DNA of 64,000 bases, taken from assembly GCA_965227905.1 (NCBI GenBank), contig OZ245780.1:558001-622000 (forward strand), given 5' to 3'. Both the position numbers and the translations under genes were made by a program. The stretch is from CBDDHT01 sp965227905. Lineage in GTDB: Bacteria; Pseudomonadota; Alphaproteobacteria; Rhizobiales; Methyloligellaceae. Under the pieces are notes generated by a model. That model did not search any database. It was not told the DNA's origin and saw only the letters and a list, made by a program, of their open reading frames with translations. Shown one piece after another: positions 25,071 to 33,805 of the stretch (position 1 is the first letter of the stretch; each line of letters begins with the position of its first letter).

Positions 25071-26564
25071 CTATCCGGCCCCCACATCCAAATTCACCGT
25101 CACGCTTTTCTTCTGCGTAAAGCTATCAAGCATGCCCTCAAGCGAGAACTCGCGACCGATGCCGCTTTCCTTCGTGCCGCCATAGGACTGGCCCAGCACC
25201 TGCCCGGCACCCTGATTGACCTGCACCCATCCGGCCTCGACCGCATGCGCTGTGCGTAGTGCCTGCCCGATATCGCGAGACCACACGAATGCGGCGAGGC
25301 CGTAGTGGCTGGCATTGGCCATGCGGATGACGTCTGCCTCATCCGACCAGCGGATGGTGACGAGGACGGGGCCGAAGATTTCTTCGCGGGCCAGACGCCA
25401 GTCGTTGGAGGTGTCCGCAAAGATCGTGGGAAGGGTGAAGTAGCCTTCGCTCAAGGGGCCTTCGCTCGGCGGCATGCCGCCAGTAATCAGCCTGGCATCG
25501 GAGCGGGCGATGCCTTCCTCGACATAGTCGCACACGCGGTTGAATTGTTTCTGGTTGATGATGGTTCCCATATCGGTTGCTTCATCAAGCGGATCGCCCA
25601 GCTTGAGAGCCGATGTCTTGGCAACCAGCTTCTCCAGGAATTCATCGAAGATGGCTTCGTGCAAAAAGAGACGCGATCCGGCCGTGCAGGATTGGCTCTG
25701 GCGGGTGAAGCGCATGGCATTGACGACACCGTCCACGGCCCAGTCCGCATTCGCATCCGGGAAGACGATTGAGGGGCTCTTGCCGCCAAGTTCCAGCGAG
25801 ACCGGAACGACCCGCTCCGATGCCGCTTTCATGATCATCTTGCCGACGGCCGTCGAGCCTGTGAAGGAGAGCTTTCGCACGACCGGGTTCTCGGCGAGCG
25901 CGGCGCCGCAATCGTGGCCATAGCCTGTGAGCACATTGAGCACGGCGGGTGGCAGATGCTCCTCCGCAATCTCGGCCATGAGCAGGACGCCGAGCGGGGC
26001 ATCTTCTGCCGCCTTCAGCACGATCGTGTTGCCGGTGCACAGCGCCGGCGCAATTTTTAGCGCTGCCAGCAGGACCGGGGCATTCCAGGGAATAATCGCG
26101 CCGACGACACCGATGGGTTCACGCCGGGAATAGCTGAGCGTCGACTCGCCAAGCGGCAGGGTTTCGCCTTTGATCTCGCTTGCAAGGCCGCCATAGTAAC
26201 GGAAGATATCGGCTGTCAGCGTGGCTTCGGGTCTCGCCTGCGTCCGTAAGGCGTTGCCGGTCTCCTCTGCAATCGTGCGTGCCAGATCTTCGACGCGGGC
26301 TTCGAGGGCGTCGGCGATCTTGAGGAGCATGCGGCCACGATCGCGCGGATTGACTTTGCGCCAGCTTTCGAAGGCGGTGGCTGCGCCTCCGACGGCTCTG
26401 TCCACATCTTGCTTTCGCCCGCGCGGCACATGCGCGATGGTCGAACGGTTGGCTGGGTTTTCGACGGCAATCGTCTCGCCGCAGGCGCTGTCGACGCGTT
26501 CTCCGCCGATCAACATCTGGACCTGTCGTGCTGCTGCAATGTCCTGCATGTGTCTTGTCTCCAT
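25071..26564 (-). CDS. NAD(P)-dependent aldehyde dehydrogenase
   Basis: 497 aa, full family length. The catalytic residues are in place: Asn161 (IIPWNAP), Glu258 (SLELGGKSP) and Cys293 (RQSQSCTAGSR). The NAD-binding FTGSTAVGKMIM and the late EEIFGPVLVTIRW motif are also present. It is a cytoplasmic soluble tetramer type that oxidises an aldehyde to the acid. The close resemblance to betaine/gamma-aminobutyraldehyde-type enzymes is general and does not fix the substrate. Confidence 0.9.
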   Translation of the reverse strand: METRHMQDIAAARQVQMLIGGERVDSACGETIAVENPANRSTIAHVPRGRKQDVDRAVGGAATAFESWRKVNPRDRGRMLLKIADALEARVEDLARTIAEETGNALRTQARPEATLTADIFRYYGGLASEIKGETLPLGESTLSYSRREPIGVVGAIIPWNAPVLLAALKIAPALCTGNTIVLKAAEDAPLGVLLMAEIAEEHLPPAVLNVLTGYGHDCGAALAENPVVRKLSFTGSTAVGKMIMKAASERVVPVSLELGGKSPSIVFPDANADWAVDGVVNAMRFTRQSQSCTAGSRLFLHEAIFDEFLEKLVAKTSALKLGDPLDEATDMGTIINQKQFNRVCDYVEEGIARSDARLITGGMPPSEGPLSEGYFTLPTIFADTSNDWRLAREEIFGPVLVTIRWSDEADVIRMANASHYGLAAFVWSRDIGQALRTAHAVEAGWVQVNQGAGQVLGQSYGGTKESGIGREFSLEGMLDSFTQKKSVTVNLDVGAG

Positions 26565-26637
26565 GGGAAGCTTGGGCGTGGCTCGCCATGCACGCCGACT
26601 GTTGACCCGATGGTAGCAAATCTGCCGGCCCTGTGCT

Positions 26638-26919
26638 TCACATCAAAAGCAAAGCTGCTGTTCCGATAGCAAGTGCCAACAGAAATCTCGAGAAGACGAG
26701 AAAAACGGCGCCGGCAACGAGCAAGGAAAGGGCCTGCGCGGGGTTCGCGGCAACCGCAGGTCCAATGACCGCGCCAATGGCACAGGCTGGGACGGTATCC
26801 AGGACACGGCGAATCTTGCGGTTTTCACCGGTAAAAGTTCCAAGCAGAAAACCAGTCAACCGGCATGCAAATGTTACGGCTGCCATGACAATCATCGCGG
26901 CAAGAAAGCGATCATCCAT
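26638..26919 (-). CDS. azlD: AzlD-type branched-chain amino acid exporter subunit
   Basis: 93 aa from ATG 26919 with three to four helices (AAMIVMAAVTFACRLTGFLLG, VLDTVPACAIGAVIGPAVAAN, ALSLLVAGAVFLVFSRFLLALAIGTAALLLM). The size and the ACRLTGF and VPACAIGAVIGP pattern fit the small partner of AzlC-type exporters. It overlaps the 3' end of azlC by 8 bp, so the two are coupled. Confidence 0.8.
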   Translation of the reverse strand: MDDRFLAAMIVMAAVTFACRLTGFLLGTFTGENRKIRRVLDTVPACAIGAVIGPAVAANPAQALSLLVAGAVFLVFSRFLLALAIGTAALLLM

Positions 26920-27652
26920 CGTCCGGCCGTTCGAGCGCAAAGGCAAGCGTGGCGCCCGCAACAACGCCGACAGCGAATGCTAGCGACAAGGGGAGAGCTA
27001 GGCTCGCGATTCCGGCAGCGGCCGCGGAGAGTATCCAAGGGGAATGAGGCATCCCTGTCTTGTCGACAACCAGAAGGAGGAGCAGACCGAGGAACAGGAC
27101 CCCCGAGAAGCGCAATGCACTCAGCATCGCTGGATCCAGTGCACCGGCGATGAGGGTTCCGGCAATCGTGCCGATGACCCAGAGAAGCAGAATCCAGGAA
27201 CCGGCGCCGACGAAGAAGGGAAACCTGTCGACTGCGCGGGTCTCTGCGATTGTCGCCGCCCAGGATCCGTCCGTGAGAAAGTGGAGCGCCGCAACGCGAT
27301 GGAGCAGAGAGCGTGATGCCAGATGCGGTGCGATCGAGATGCCCATGAGGATGATGCGATTGCAGATAAGAAGTGTTGAAACGGCTATAGCACCAAGAGC
27401 CAGTGGTTCACCCAACAGTGGCAAGGCAGCAAACTGAACGGCACCCGAAAATACGAGCAGGCTGGAAAGCGCCGCGAGTGGTGCCGATATGCCGAGTGAT
27501 GTGCAGGCGGCGCCATATAGAATGCCAAAGAGTCCTGAGCTGACCGCGAGTGCGTTCGTGCTTTCGGCCCCGAGTCTGGCAATCCCAAACCAGCTCTTGT
27601 CGTCAAGCCGATTGGTGGTCGCACGATGTTGGTCTGTTTTTTCGTCACGCAC
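26912..27652 (-). CDS. azlC: AzlC-type branched-chain amino acid exporter
   Basis: 246 aa from a GTG that has AGGAA upstream. It has six to seven helices. The AzlC hallmarks are present: SGLFGILYGAACTSLGIS, a central LLVFSGAVQFAALPLL and HFLTDGSWAATIAET. Together with azlD it forms an inner-membrane exporter for branched-chain or similar amino acids. The LysR-family gene on the right lies on the same strand but is separated by 122 bp. Confidence 0.88.
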   Translation of the reverse strand: MRDEKTDQHRATTNRLDDKSWFGIARLGAESTNALAVSSGLFGILYGAACTSLGISAPLAALSSLLVFSGAVQFAALPLLGEPLALGAIAVSTLLICNRIILMGISIAPHLASRSLLHRVAALHFLTDGSWAATIAETRAVDRFPFFVGAGSWILLLWVIGTIAGTLIAGALDPAMLSALRFSGVLFLGLLLLLVVDKTGMPHSPWILSAAAAGIASLALPLSLAFAVGVVAGATLAFALERPDDG

Positions 27653-27774
27653 TTTCTTGTGTTCCTAAATGAGCCAGTGTTCGAACAGGGCTCAATCTAG
27701 GGCAAGCGCGTTTGCTTCATTAAACGACAAATCGGAATGACGAGCTTCAGCATTTCTGAATGAAGCAGAGGATC

Positions 27775-28671
27775 TCAGGCGTTGATCTGGAAGTCGTTCT
27801 CTTCCGACAAGTTCATTGCATGATCGCCTGGAACGCGTTCGACCAGAAAGTCGGCCAGGGACCTTGCAGCGCCGTTGCTTGCGCTCGGTGCCCGGAACAG
27901 GTGGATCTCGTAATCGGGAAGGGGCGGCATGTCATCGGATTCGTCCAGTACCCTCAGGCCGGCGGGCAGTGTGTTGGCCTTGAAAACCGAAGCCGACCAT
28001 CCTTCGCGAACCGATGCTGCGATCGCGCCGAGGCTCGATGAAACAACGCCCATCCGCCAACGCCGGCCGGCCGCGTCCAGAGCATCGGTACTCCATTTGC
28101 GAAACAGGCAGCCATGCTCGTAGAGGGCCAACGGCAACGGATCATGCTGTGAAGGATCGAAGGTCGGGGCGGCGCCCCAGACGCTGGCCCCGCGGTAGAG
28201 AAATTCCCCGTCAGTGCTGCCGACCGGCGTCGTCGCAAGAACGACGTCGAACCGGGAACCGATTTCATTCAGGAAAGAGCCGGTCAGACCTGTGTGAACT
28301 TCGACCTGAACGCCCGGTTGTTCCGCCAGGAAGGCGCCGAGAATAGGAGCCAGACGTGTCGCGGCATAATCCTCCATAAGCGCCAGGCGCACCTTTCCTG
28401 CGAGCCTGTTCGTTTTGATGGTCGCCAGCGCTGCGTCGTTGATCGCCAGGATTTCGCGCGCATAGGCAACCAGAGCTTCGCCCGCCGGTGTCACCAGTGG
28501 CGGGCGAACGGTTCGCTCGAAGAGGGGCGCATCGATCAGCTCTTCGAGCCGCTTGATCTGCATGCTCAGCGCAGACTGGGTTCTGTTGAGTTGCCGGGCG
28601 GCCCTACTGAAGTTCCCGCTATCGATGACGGCAACGAATGCCCGCAGCAAACTGGTGTCGATATCTCGCAT
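27775..28671 (-). CDS. LysR-family transcriptional regulator
   Basis: 298 aa from ATG 28671. The N-terminal winged HTH is standard: LLRAFVAVIDSGNFSRAARQLNRTQSALSMQIKRLEELIDAPLFER. The periplasmic-binding-like effector domain follows (VRLALMEDYAATRLAPILGAFLAEQPGVQVEVHTG). It is divergent from a DUF4865 gene with about 125 bp between, an arrangement typical of that family, so DUF4865 is the likely target. The intergenic AT-rich stretch with GAATATTC and CGATATCG could hold its binding site. Confidence 0.9.
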   Translation of the reverse strand: MRDIDTSLLRAFVAVIDSGNFSRAARQLNRTQSALSMQIKRLEELIDAPLFERTVRPPLVTPAGEALVAYAREILAINDAALATIKTNRLAGKVRLALMEDYAATRLAPILGAFLAEQPGVQVEVHTGLTGSFLNEIGSRFDVVLATTPVGSTDGEFLYRGASVWGAAPTFDPSQHDPLPLALYEHGCLFRKWSTDALDAAGRRWRMGVVSSSLGAIAASVREGWSASVFKANTLPAGLRVLDESDDMPPLPDYEIHLFRAPSASNGAARSLADFLVERVPGDHAMNLSEENDFQINA

Positions 28672-28797
28672 CGTCTCTTTCAAAGATATTGAAGATAGAT
28701 CTCAAGAATATTCGATATCGGAATAATGCCGGCAATGCTAGCCGAGTGTGCATGGCGGCCGAGCACTGCCAGCCACGATCCAGGAGGTCAGCAGCCG

Positions 28798-29370
28798 ATG
28801 TATTCCATGCAGTATCTTGTTCCGCTCTCCAAAGACTTCGACATCTCAACCATCGAAGACCGTGTTGCCGCGAAAGCACCGGATTATGACGCCTTTCCGG
28901 GTCTTGCGATGAAGGTCTGGATGACACAGCGCAAAGCGCGGCACGGAGGCAATCTCTACGGCTCATTCTATCTTTGGAACGATGCCGCCGGCGCCGTTCA
29001 GTTCCTCACCGGGTCCGGCTTTCAGGGCATCATCGATAGCTTCGGCCGTCCACCGGTCGCGGATTGGATCGCTCTGGAGGCACAGGCAACCGGCGCACTC
29101 GACGAAGCTACCGTTGCCGTCCAGTCCTTCGTCGAGATCACGGAAGCCGGTTCCGTCGACGCCGCCACAACCGAAGCAAAGCGGCGCCATGAAGGACTCG
29201 CTCCCGCATACACGGCGATCTGTCTCGATCCGACGCGGTGGCGCCTCGTTGTCTACTCAATGGTGCCTGAAAGCGCGTTCGTTGAGGCTTCGAGGCTCGG
29301 GATGGACACGCGGATTTTCGATGTGCTCCATGTAAGCCTGCCGAGTGGAATTGAGGGTGCCATCATCTGA
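28798..29370 (+). CDS. DUF4865 family protein
   Basis: 190 aa from ATG 28798, with AGGAGG ten bases upstream. The start MQYLVPLSKDFDISTIEDRV, the DYDAFPGLAMKVW segment and NLYGSFYLWNDAAGAVQFLTGSGFQGIIDSFGRPPVADW are characteristic of DUF4865. It is a soluble cytoplasmic ferredoxin-like fold of unknown function, in practice almost always found next to a LysR regulator, as here. It may be a monooxygenase-type or ligand-binding enzyme. Confidence 0.82.
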   Translation: MYSMQYLVPLSKDFDISTIEDRVAAKAPDYDAFPGLAMKVWMTQRKARHGGNLYGSFYLWNDAAGAVQFLTGSGFQGIIDSFGRPPVADWIALEAQATGALDEATVAVQSFVEITEAGSVDAATTEAKRRHEGLAPAYTAICLDPTRWRLVVYSMVPESAFVEASRLGMDTRIFDVLHVSLPSGIEGAII

Positions 29371-29378
29371 GGCCTGGT

Positions 29379-29474
29379 CCCCTCATCCTAGCCTTCTCCC
29401 CGGGGAGAAGGGATGAAGCCGCAAAGTACAGCAGCCGCAAGCCCTCTCCCTGGGGAGAGGGTTGGGTGAGGGGG
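29379..29474. repeat. REP-like palindromic element between convergent genes
   Basis: It opens with CCCCTCATCCTAGCCTTCTCC and closes with CCTCTCCCTGGGGAGAGGG plus TTGGGTGAGGGG. The two ends are complementary, so the element folds into a long hairpin. A second, nearly identical copy is at 57983-58077. It lies between the stops of two convergent genes and could end transcription in both directions. Confidence 0.8.
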
Positions 29475-29499
29475 TGCGAACGATCATGCATTCCTGAAC

Positions 29500-30351
29500 T
29501 CAGTTCGGCCGGTCGCCTTCGATGGTGACGCGATGCATCAGCCGGTGCTTGCCGGAATAGTCGTTGACCGCGAAATGCTGTGTGCAGCGATTGTCCCATA
29601 CGGCGAGGGTCTTCGGTTGCCAGCGCAGCCGGCAAGTGAATTCCGGGCGAACGGCATGGGCGCAGAGATAGTCGATCAGCGGCTTGCTCTCTTCCACCGT
29701 CATATCCTTGAAACGCAAGGTATGGGCGCCATTGACGAACAGGCCTTTGCGTCCTGTCTCTGGATGAGTGCGGACAACAGGATGTTCTGACTCGAGCGTC
29801 GGCACTTCATCCGCGAGATCGTCCTTCATGCCGTCGATCTTTTTGATGTTCGCTGCGCGTCCGCCTTCATAGGACTTGTCCGAATTGTTCACGCCAATCA
29901 GACCGTCGAGCATCGCTTTCATGCCGTCCGATAACGTCTCGTAGGCGAGATACATATTGGCGAAGAGCGTGTCGCCGCCGGCTTCGGGGACCTGATGGGC
30001 GTAGAGCAAGGTGCCCATATCGGGGCAGTCCTTGTAGGCGGTATCCGAGTGCCAGACGCCGCCGAAGTTTACAGTATCGTTCTCGGTCTTCTGAAGAATG
30101 TTGACCTCTGGCGCCTCGTCGAGGCCTTTCAGAAAAGGATAGATGGCAGGCTTGCCGAACTGCTGCGCAATCTCGATATGGCGCTGCGGAGTTAGCGTCT
30201 GATCGCGGAAATAGATCATCATATTGTCGAGGAAGGCTTGGTGGATCTCACTCTTGACCTGGTTGGAAAGATCGCCCGAAAGATCGACCCCTCGAATCTC
30301 GGCACCCATCGTGCCGGTGAGCGGGCGCACTTCGATGGATTGATAGCGCAT
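29500..30351 (-). CDS. TauD/TfdA-family Fe(II)/2-oxoglutarate dioxygenase
   Basis: 283 aa. The start VRPLTGTMGAEIRGVDLSGDLS is the family signature. HxD is His101/Asp103 (VWHSDTAY), the distal His is in RCTQHFAVNDY and the 2-oxoglutarate Arg in RLMHRVTIEGDRP. TauD-type enzymes hydroxylate sulfonates, aryloxyalkanoates or similar acids, which then split. The substrate is undetermined. It is divergent from a LysR regulator (30466), the likely controller. Confidence 0.9.
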   Translation of the reverse strand: MRYQSIEVRPLTGTMGAEIRGVDLSGDLSNQVKSEIHQAFLDNMMIYFRDQTLTPQRHIEIAQQFGKPAIYPFLKGLDEAPEVNILQKTENDTVNFGGVWHSDTAYKDCPDMGTLLYAHQVPEAGGDTLFANMYLAYETLSDGMKAMLDGLIGVNNSDKSYEGGRAANIKKIDGMKDDLADEVPTLESEHPVVRTHPETGRKGLFVNGAHTLRFKDMTVEESKPLIDYLCAHAVRPEFTCRLRWQPKTLAVWDNRCTQHFAVNDYSGKHRLMHRVTIEGDRPN

Positions 30352-30399
30352 GGTTCTGTCCCTTGGATTTCCTCAAATCTGTTGGCAGCAAGACTAACG

Positions 30400-30420
30400 T
30401 TGGAAATTCAATAACTCCAA
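30400..30420. promoter_or_regulatory. Candidate LysR-type binding site
   Basis: TTGGA-N11-TCCAA, an interrupted dyad of the T-N11-A type that LysR proteins bind. It lies in the intergenic region between the divergent TauD-like and LysR genes, in an AT-rich stretch that also carries TATATAT. Confidence 0.45.
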
Positions 30421-30465
30421 TATATATCTCTCATGACAATTCATGCTTTAAAGGCATCAAATATC

Positions 30466-31383
30466 ATGGATCTGAGACAGCTCCGCTATGTGGTTAAAAC
30501 GGCCGAAGAAGGCAATGTTACCCGGGCGGCCGAGCGCCTGAACATCACCCAGCCGGCATTGTCGCGGCAATTGCGGGCACTGGAAGCCAATCTGGGGGTT
30601 ACGTTGTTCGAAAAGGCCGGTCGCGGAATTGCTCTGACAGATGCGGGACGCGAACTGCTGCCGCAGTTTCGCGACCTCTTGGCGCGGGCAACAGTCCTGC
30701 AGGACAATGCAGCGAGTGCCGGCGGACGGAACGCGTTCCGTCTCGATCTCATCGCACCAGTCCAATCGATCGAGGCATTCTTGGCGAATGCGCTGGGTCG
30801 ATTTGGCAAGGCGTTTCCAGAAGCCAGCCTGTCCATCATTGAAGCGCCGGATGAGGATGTGCAGAAACTGCTGGAGCGCAACGTCGGGCATATTGCGGTA
30901 GCGGCACAACCCATCGGGCCGCAACTCTCGCATCGCGTTCTAGCGCATGGGTCCCTTCATGTCGCGATGCCCAGAGGGCATTCGCTCGCCAACATTGATC
31001 GATTGGATGTCGCTGATCTGGAGGGGCACCCACTGCTCGCAATGCGCCGGGGAACGTTGTCACGGCACCTTCTGGAATCCGCCTCGCAACTGGTGCACGT
31101 CTCGCCGCATATTCGTCACGAAACCGCCTCGCCCCACGCTCTCGCCGCCATGGCTCGCGCCGGGCTCGGTGTTGCCGTCATGCCGATCACTGCACGAACG
31201 GCTAAGACCGGACTGGTCTTTCGACCCCTATTCGCCGGGGGCCGGCCGCTCGCGGCGGATATCGCCGTCCTGTGGAGCCCTACCTTCACGATTGCGCCGT
31301 CTGTCGAAGTCTTGTTCGACATGATTGCGGAAGAAATGCGGGGTGCTCCGTTCCTGCAGCCGGTCCAGCCGGTTGGGGTCTAG
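30466..31383 (+). CDS. LysR-family transcriptional regulator
   Basis: 305 aa from ATG 30466, the usual LysR start MDLRQLRYVVKTAEEGNVTRAAERLNITQPALSRQLRALE. The effector domain follows (RNAFRLDLIAPVQSIEAFLANALGRFGKAFPEASLSIIEAP). It is divergent from the TauD-like gene with a dyad between them, so it probably activates that gene in response to the substrate. An in-frame ATG 33 bp upstream would add a non-homologous extension. Confidence 0.9.
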   Translation: MDLRQLRYVVKTAEEGNVTRAAERLNITQPALSRQLRALEANLGVTLFEKAGRGIALTDAGRELLPQFRDLLARATVLQDNAASAGGRNAFRLDLIAPVQSIEAFLANALGRFGKAFPEASLSIIEAPDEDVQKLLERNVGHIAVAAQPIGPQLSHRVLAHGSLHVAMPRGHSLANIDRLDVADLEGHPLLAMRRGTLSRHLLESASQLVHVSPHIRHETASPHALAAMARAGLGVAVMPITARTAKTGLVFRPLFAGGRPLAADIAVLWSPTFTIAPSVEVLFDMIAEEMRGAPFLQPVQPVGV

Positions 31384-31402
31384 CTAAGAGTTCAAATCAG
31401 GC

Positions 31403-31681
31403 TCACTGTCCAGGTGGACCGCCCTTGCCAACGATCTGCGACAGGTCCAAACCCTCGAAACCGCCATTCTCCGTGACCTGCTGCACAACGTCCGTCACCT
31501 GGATGTCGGAGAGGCTCTGCAGATCGATACCGGATTGAGCGAGCGTGTCGCCAAGTTGGTCGAGGTGCAGGTTATCCAGCAGCGCCGGATTGAGATCGAT
31601 ATTCGAAAAAAGTTCGGTTGCCGTGCCTCCAGGTTCGAACATGTTGGTCACTGTCTCTTTGAGAGCGCCGAAGTCGAACAT
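31403..31681 (-). CDS. Small acidic protein of unknown function
   Basis: 92 aa from ATG 31681, preceded by AAGGAG at seven bases. The sequence is acidic and Leu/Asp-rich (NIDLNPALLDNLHLDQLGDTLAQSGIDLQSLSDIQVTDVVQQV), with no Cys, no signal peptide and no membrane helix. It looks helical, with repeated short IDL/LDL units. It ends 19 bp from the convergent LysR gene. No family is recognised. The good ribosome binding site supports it being real. Confidence 0.6.
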   Translation of the reverse strand: MFDFGALKETVTNMFEPGGTATELFSNIDLNPALLDNLHLDQLGDTLAQSGIDLQSLSDIQVTDVVQQVTENGGFEGLDLSQIVGKGGPPGQ

Positions 31682-31880
31682 TTGCAAGCTCCTTGGTTAG
31701 AGGTGTGGGGACCGCATTGATGCATGGGGCGGCCCCCGATCGCATGGGATATGGCGCTCTCAGCAATGATGTTCCAAGCTAATAAACAAGGAGATTTGAT
31801 AGAAAAATTAAATCGAAAGTCTTGCCCTGAAAGCGGCGGGTTCGGTGGACTTGGCAGCTGGGAATCTTCCGATCCTGCTC

Positions 31881-32798
31881 TCAAAGGATCGGAAAATCAG
31901 GGAAGTCTCGCTTTACGGTATCACGGGTGTATTCGGCGAGTTTTTTGAACTCACCGCTGCGTGCCGAAGTCCGGCGCCAGACCAGACCGATTGTACGGAA
32001 CAGCGATCGCCCCTTGAGTGTCAGAGCCGTGACGCTTTTGTCGCTGCGCAGAGCGGCTTGGACATAAAGGCCCGGCAGAAATGAGAGGCCCATCCCGATC
32101 GCAACCATTTGCCGCAGTGTGTCCAAACTGGTCCCCTCAAAATCCAAAAGCAGGTCGGCACCAAAGTCATCGCAAATGGCCTCGACCTGTTCATGGAGCT
32201 GGTGCCCTGCCTCCAGACTGAGGATCGACTGGCCACGCAACTGAATGCGATCAATCGTCGGCGTTGCGGCAAGTGGATGATCTGCCGGAGCGACAATCAC
32301 CAGCGGTTCACGAAAGACAGCGACTGTTTCAAACTCGCTCCCAACGACGGGCAGGGGTGTGATCAGGACGTCGTGGCGGCCTTCTGTCAGCGAATTCGGA
32401 AGCTGATGCGGGACTTCTTCGCGCACATACAGCTTCAGTTTCGGATAGGTCTCGTGAAGTTCGGGCAGCATACGCGGAAGAAGGTAGGGGCCGATCGTTG
32501 GCGGCAGACCGAGGCGTATGAGGCCTCCGAACTCTCCGCGCTGGCTGGCTGCGACATCGCGGATCTCCTGGACGTCGCGCAAGACGCCGCGTGCAACACC
32601 AAGAATCTCCTCCCCCACCGGCGTGAAGATGACACTCGAGCGATCTCTCTCCACAAGCTGTACGCCGAGGCGTTCCTCGAGGACTTTGAGCTGGGCGCTG
32701 AGTGTCGGTTGGCTGACGCCGACCGACTCCGCTGCGCGCCGGAAATGGCGTGTCGAATGGAGCGCCGCCAGATACTCCAACTGTCGAATGCTTGGCAT
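31881..32798 (-). CDS. OxyR-like LysR-family regulator lacking the peroxidatic Cys
   Basis: 305 aa. HTH at about 3-60 (IRQLEYLAALHSTRHFRRAAESVGVSQPTLSAQLKVLEERLG). Length and sequence follow OxyR closely, including TSLDTLRQMVAIGMGLSFLPGLYV. In E. coli OxyR the redox pair is Cys199 in GHCLRDQ and Cys208. Here the matching segment is GHQLHEQVEAIC: Gln200 replaces the peroxidatic Cys, while the resolving Cys209 remains. It therefore cannot form the classic disulfide and probably senses something else. An ATAG-N7-CTAT dyad of OxyR type is just upstream. No catalase or peroxidase gene is adjacent. Confidence 0.85.
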   Translation of the reverse strand: MPSIRQLEYLAALHSTRHFRRAAESVGVSQPTLSAQLKVLEERLGVQLVERDRSSVIFTPVGEEILGVARGVLRDVQEIRDVAASQRGEFGGLIRLGLPPTIGPYLLPRMLPELHETYPKLKLYVREEVPHQLPNSLTEGRHDVLITPLPVVGSEFETVAVFREPLVIVAPADHPLAATPTIDRIQLRGQSILSLEAGHQLHEQVEAICDDFGADLLLDFEGTSLDTLRQMVAIGMGLSFLPGLYVQAALRSDKSVTALTLKGRSLFRTIGLVWRRTSARSGEFKKLAEYTRDTVKRDFPDFPIL

Positions 32799-33436
32799 TG
32801 TTCGCCTCCCGGTACTCCGCTGATTTTCGCCAATAGCTTCTTTCTATTAAAAATAACCGAAAAAAGCATTGGAGACAATTGCTCATCCCCTCCATTTGTA
32901 AGTCAAGCAAGCTGTAGAGGACGGAAACAAGTTTTATGATCCCGTTGAACCAATCCCTGCCAGCGATAGTGATCGTGCACCCGATCAACGGCACGGCGCC
33001 TGCACAGATTGTGAGGTTTGCGCCATCGGTGGGGAAGCGTTCCGGGACCACTACAGCAGCGGCTGACCGGTTGACCGGAGTGTCAACGCACCACCCACAG
33101 TCATTACATTCCGGCCCGGTCGCCGCGCACCCCCCATCACTGCATAAAGGAGGCGCGAGCGATCACATCTTTGCATCATGGTTCGATGGTTCAAAAGACG
33201 TCACAGTCCGCTATCCCCACCCGGCGGCCAACCAAGCGTCCTATCGCACCGTCCGTCGAACCAGTGAAGGCGTGCCGGGCGGCATCGCTCCTCTTGTCAT
33301 CCATCCCTCCCAAATACTCCCTTCCCAGGGTCGGACCGATGACATGATGCCGCCCGTGCATTCCTCAACACGCCGACCTCCGAATTTCAGATCTTCCCCA
33401 CGTCAATCTGCACTATCCCAGATGGCTGTTTGAGCC
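32799..33436. other. Long intergenic region upstream of the OxyR-like gene
   Basis: The first 100 bp are AT-rich and carry the OxyR-type dyad. The remaining 500 bp include an open frame on the plus strand (32936-33433), but its translation is Pro/Ser/His/Arg-rich, with no domain-like pattern and no ribosome binding site. I see no known RNA, repeat or gene remnant that I can name. Confidence 0.5.
32833..32847. promoter_or_regulatory. OxyR-type dyad ATAG-N7-CTAT
   Basis: An exact ATAG-N7-CTAT element, extended to AATAG...CTATT, starting 35 bp upstream of the OxyR-like gene. This is the half-site spacing bound by OxyR and fits the T-N11-A rule for LysR proteins. It is the likely autoregulatory site. 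Confidence 0.55.
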
Positions 33437-33805
33437 ATGCAGGCGCAGGAGCCCAAAACGAAGACACCGCCAACCGTGGGTGATTTGGTTTCCGCGCATA
33501 ACCGCGGAATGATCACCATAACGATGCTGACCGCAGCAGTGTTGTTTCTGGGTGCATCCTTCTACCCGTCCCCCCTCGTTTTTCCCATTCTGAGTGGCTT
33601 CTTCACCATCTCCGCTATGGTTTCGATGGTAATCGCACTCGCAAAACGCCAGAACCCGATCGCACCCATCTTCACCTTCTGGGACAAGGCCGCCGTCCTT
33701 CTGTTCCTGGGGATTGGTGCCGGGCTCCTCACTGACATGCAAGCGGCCCAAAGCTATGTCGAGGCGCTTCAGGCTTCGGCAACACAGAAAAGTGGTGGGG
33801 GCTGA
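33437..33805 (+). CDS. Small inner-membrane protein of unknown function
   Basis: 122 aa with three likely helices (ITITMLTAAVLFLGASFY, VFPILSGFFTISAMVSMVIAL, WDKAAVLLFLGIGAGLLTDM) between a polar N-terminus (QAQEPKTKTPPTVGDLVSAHNRG) and a short polar tail. No family is recognised. Clean membrane topology and typical codon use favour a real gene. Neither neighbour suggests a role. Confidence 0.65.
   Translation: MQAQEPKTKTPPTVGDLVSAHNRGMITITMLTAAVLFLGASFYPSPLVFPILSGFFTISAMVSMVIALAKRQNPIAPIFTFWDKAAVLLFLGIGAGLLTDMQAAQSYVEALQASATQKSGGG

Noticed and set aside
32936..33433. 165-codon plus-strand frame in the long gap upstream of the OxyR-like gene
   Set aside because: Pro/Ser/His/Arg-rich translation, no ribosome binding site and no domain pattern; I treat it as non-coding.
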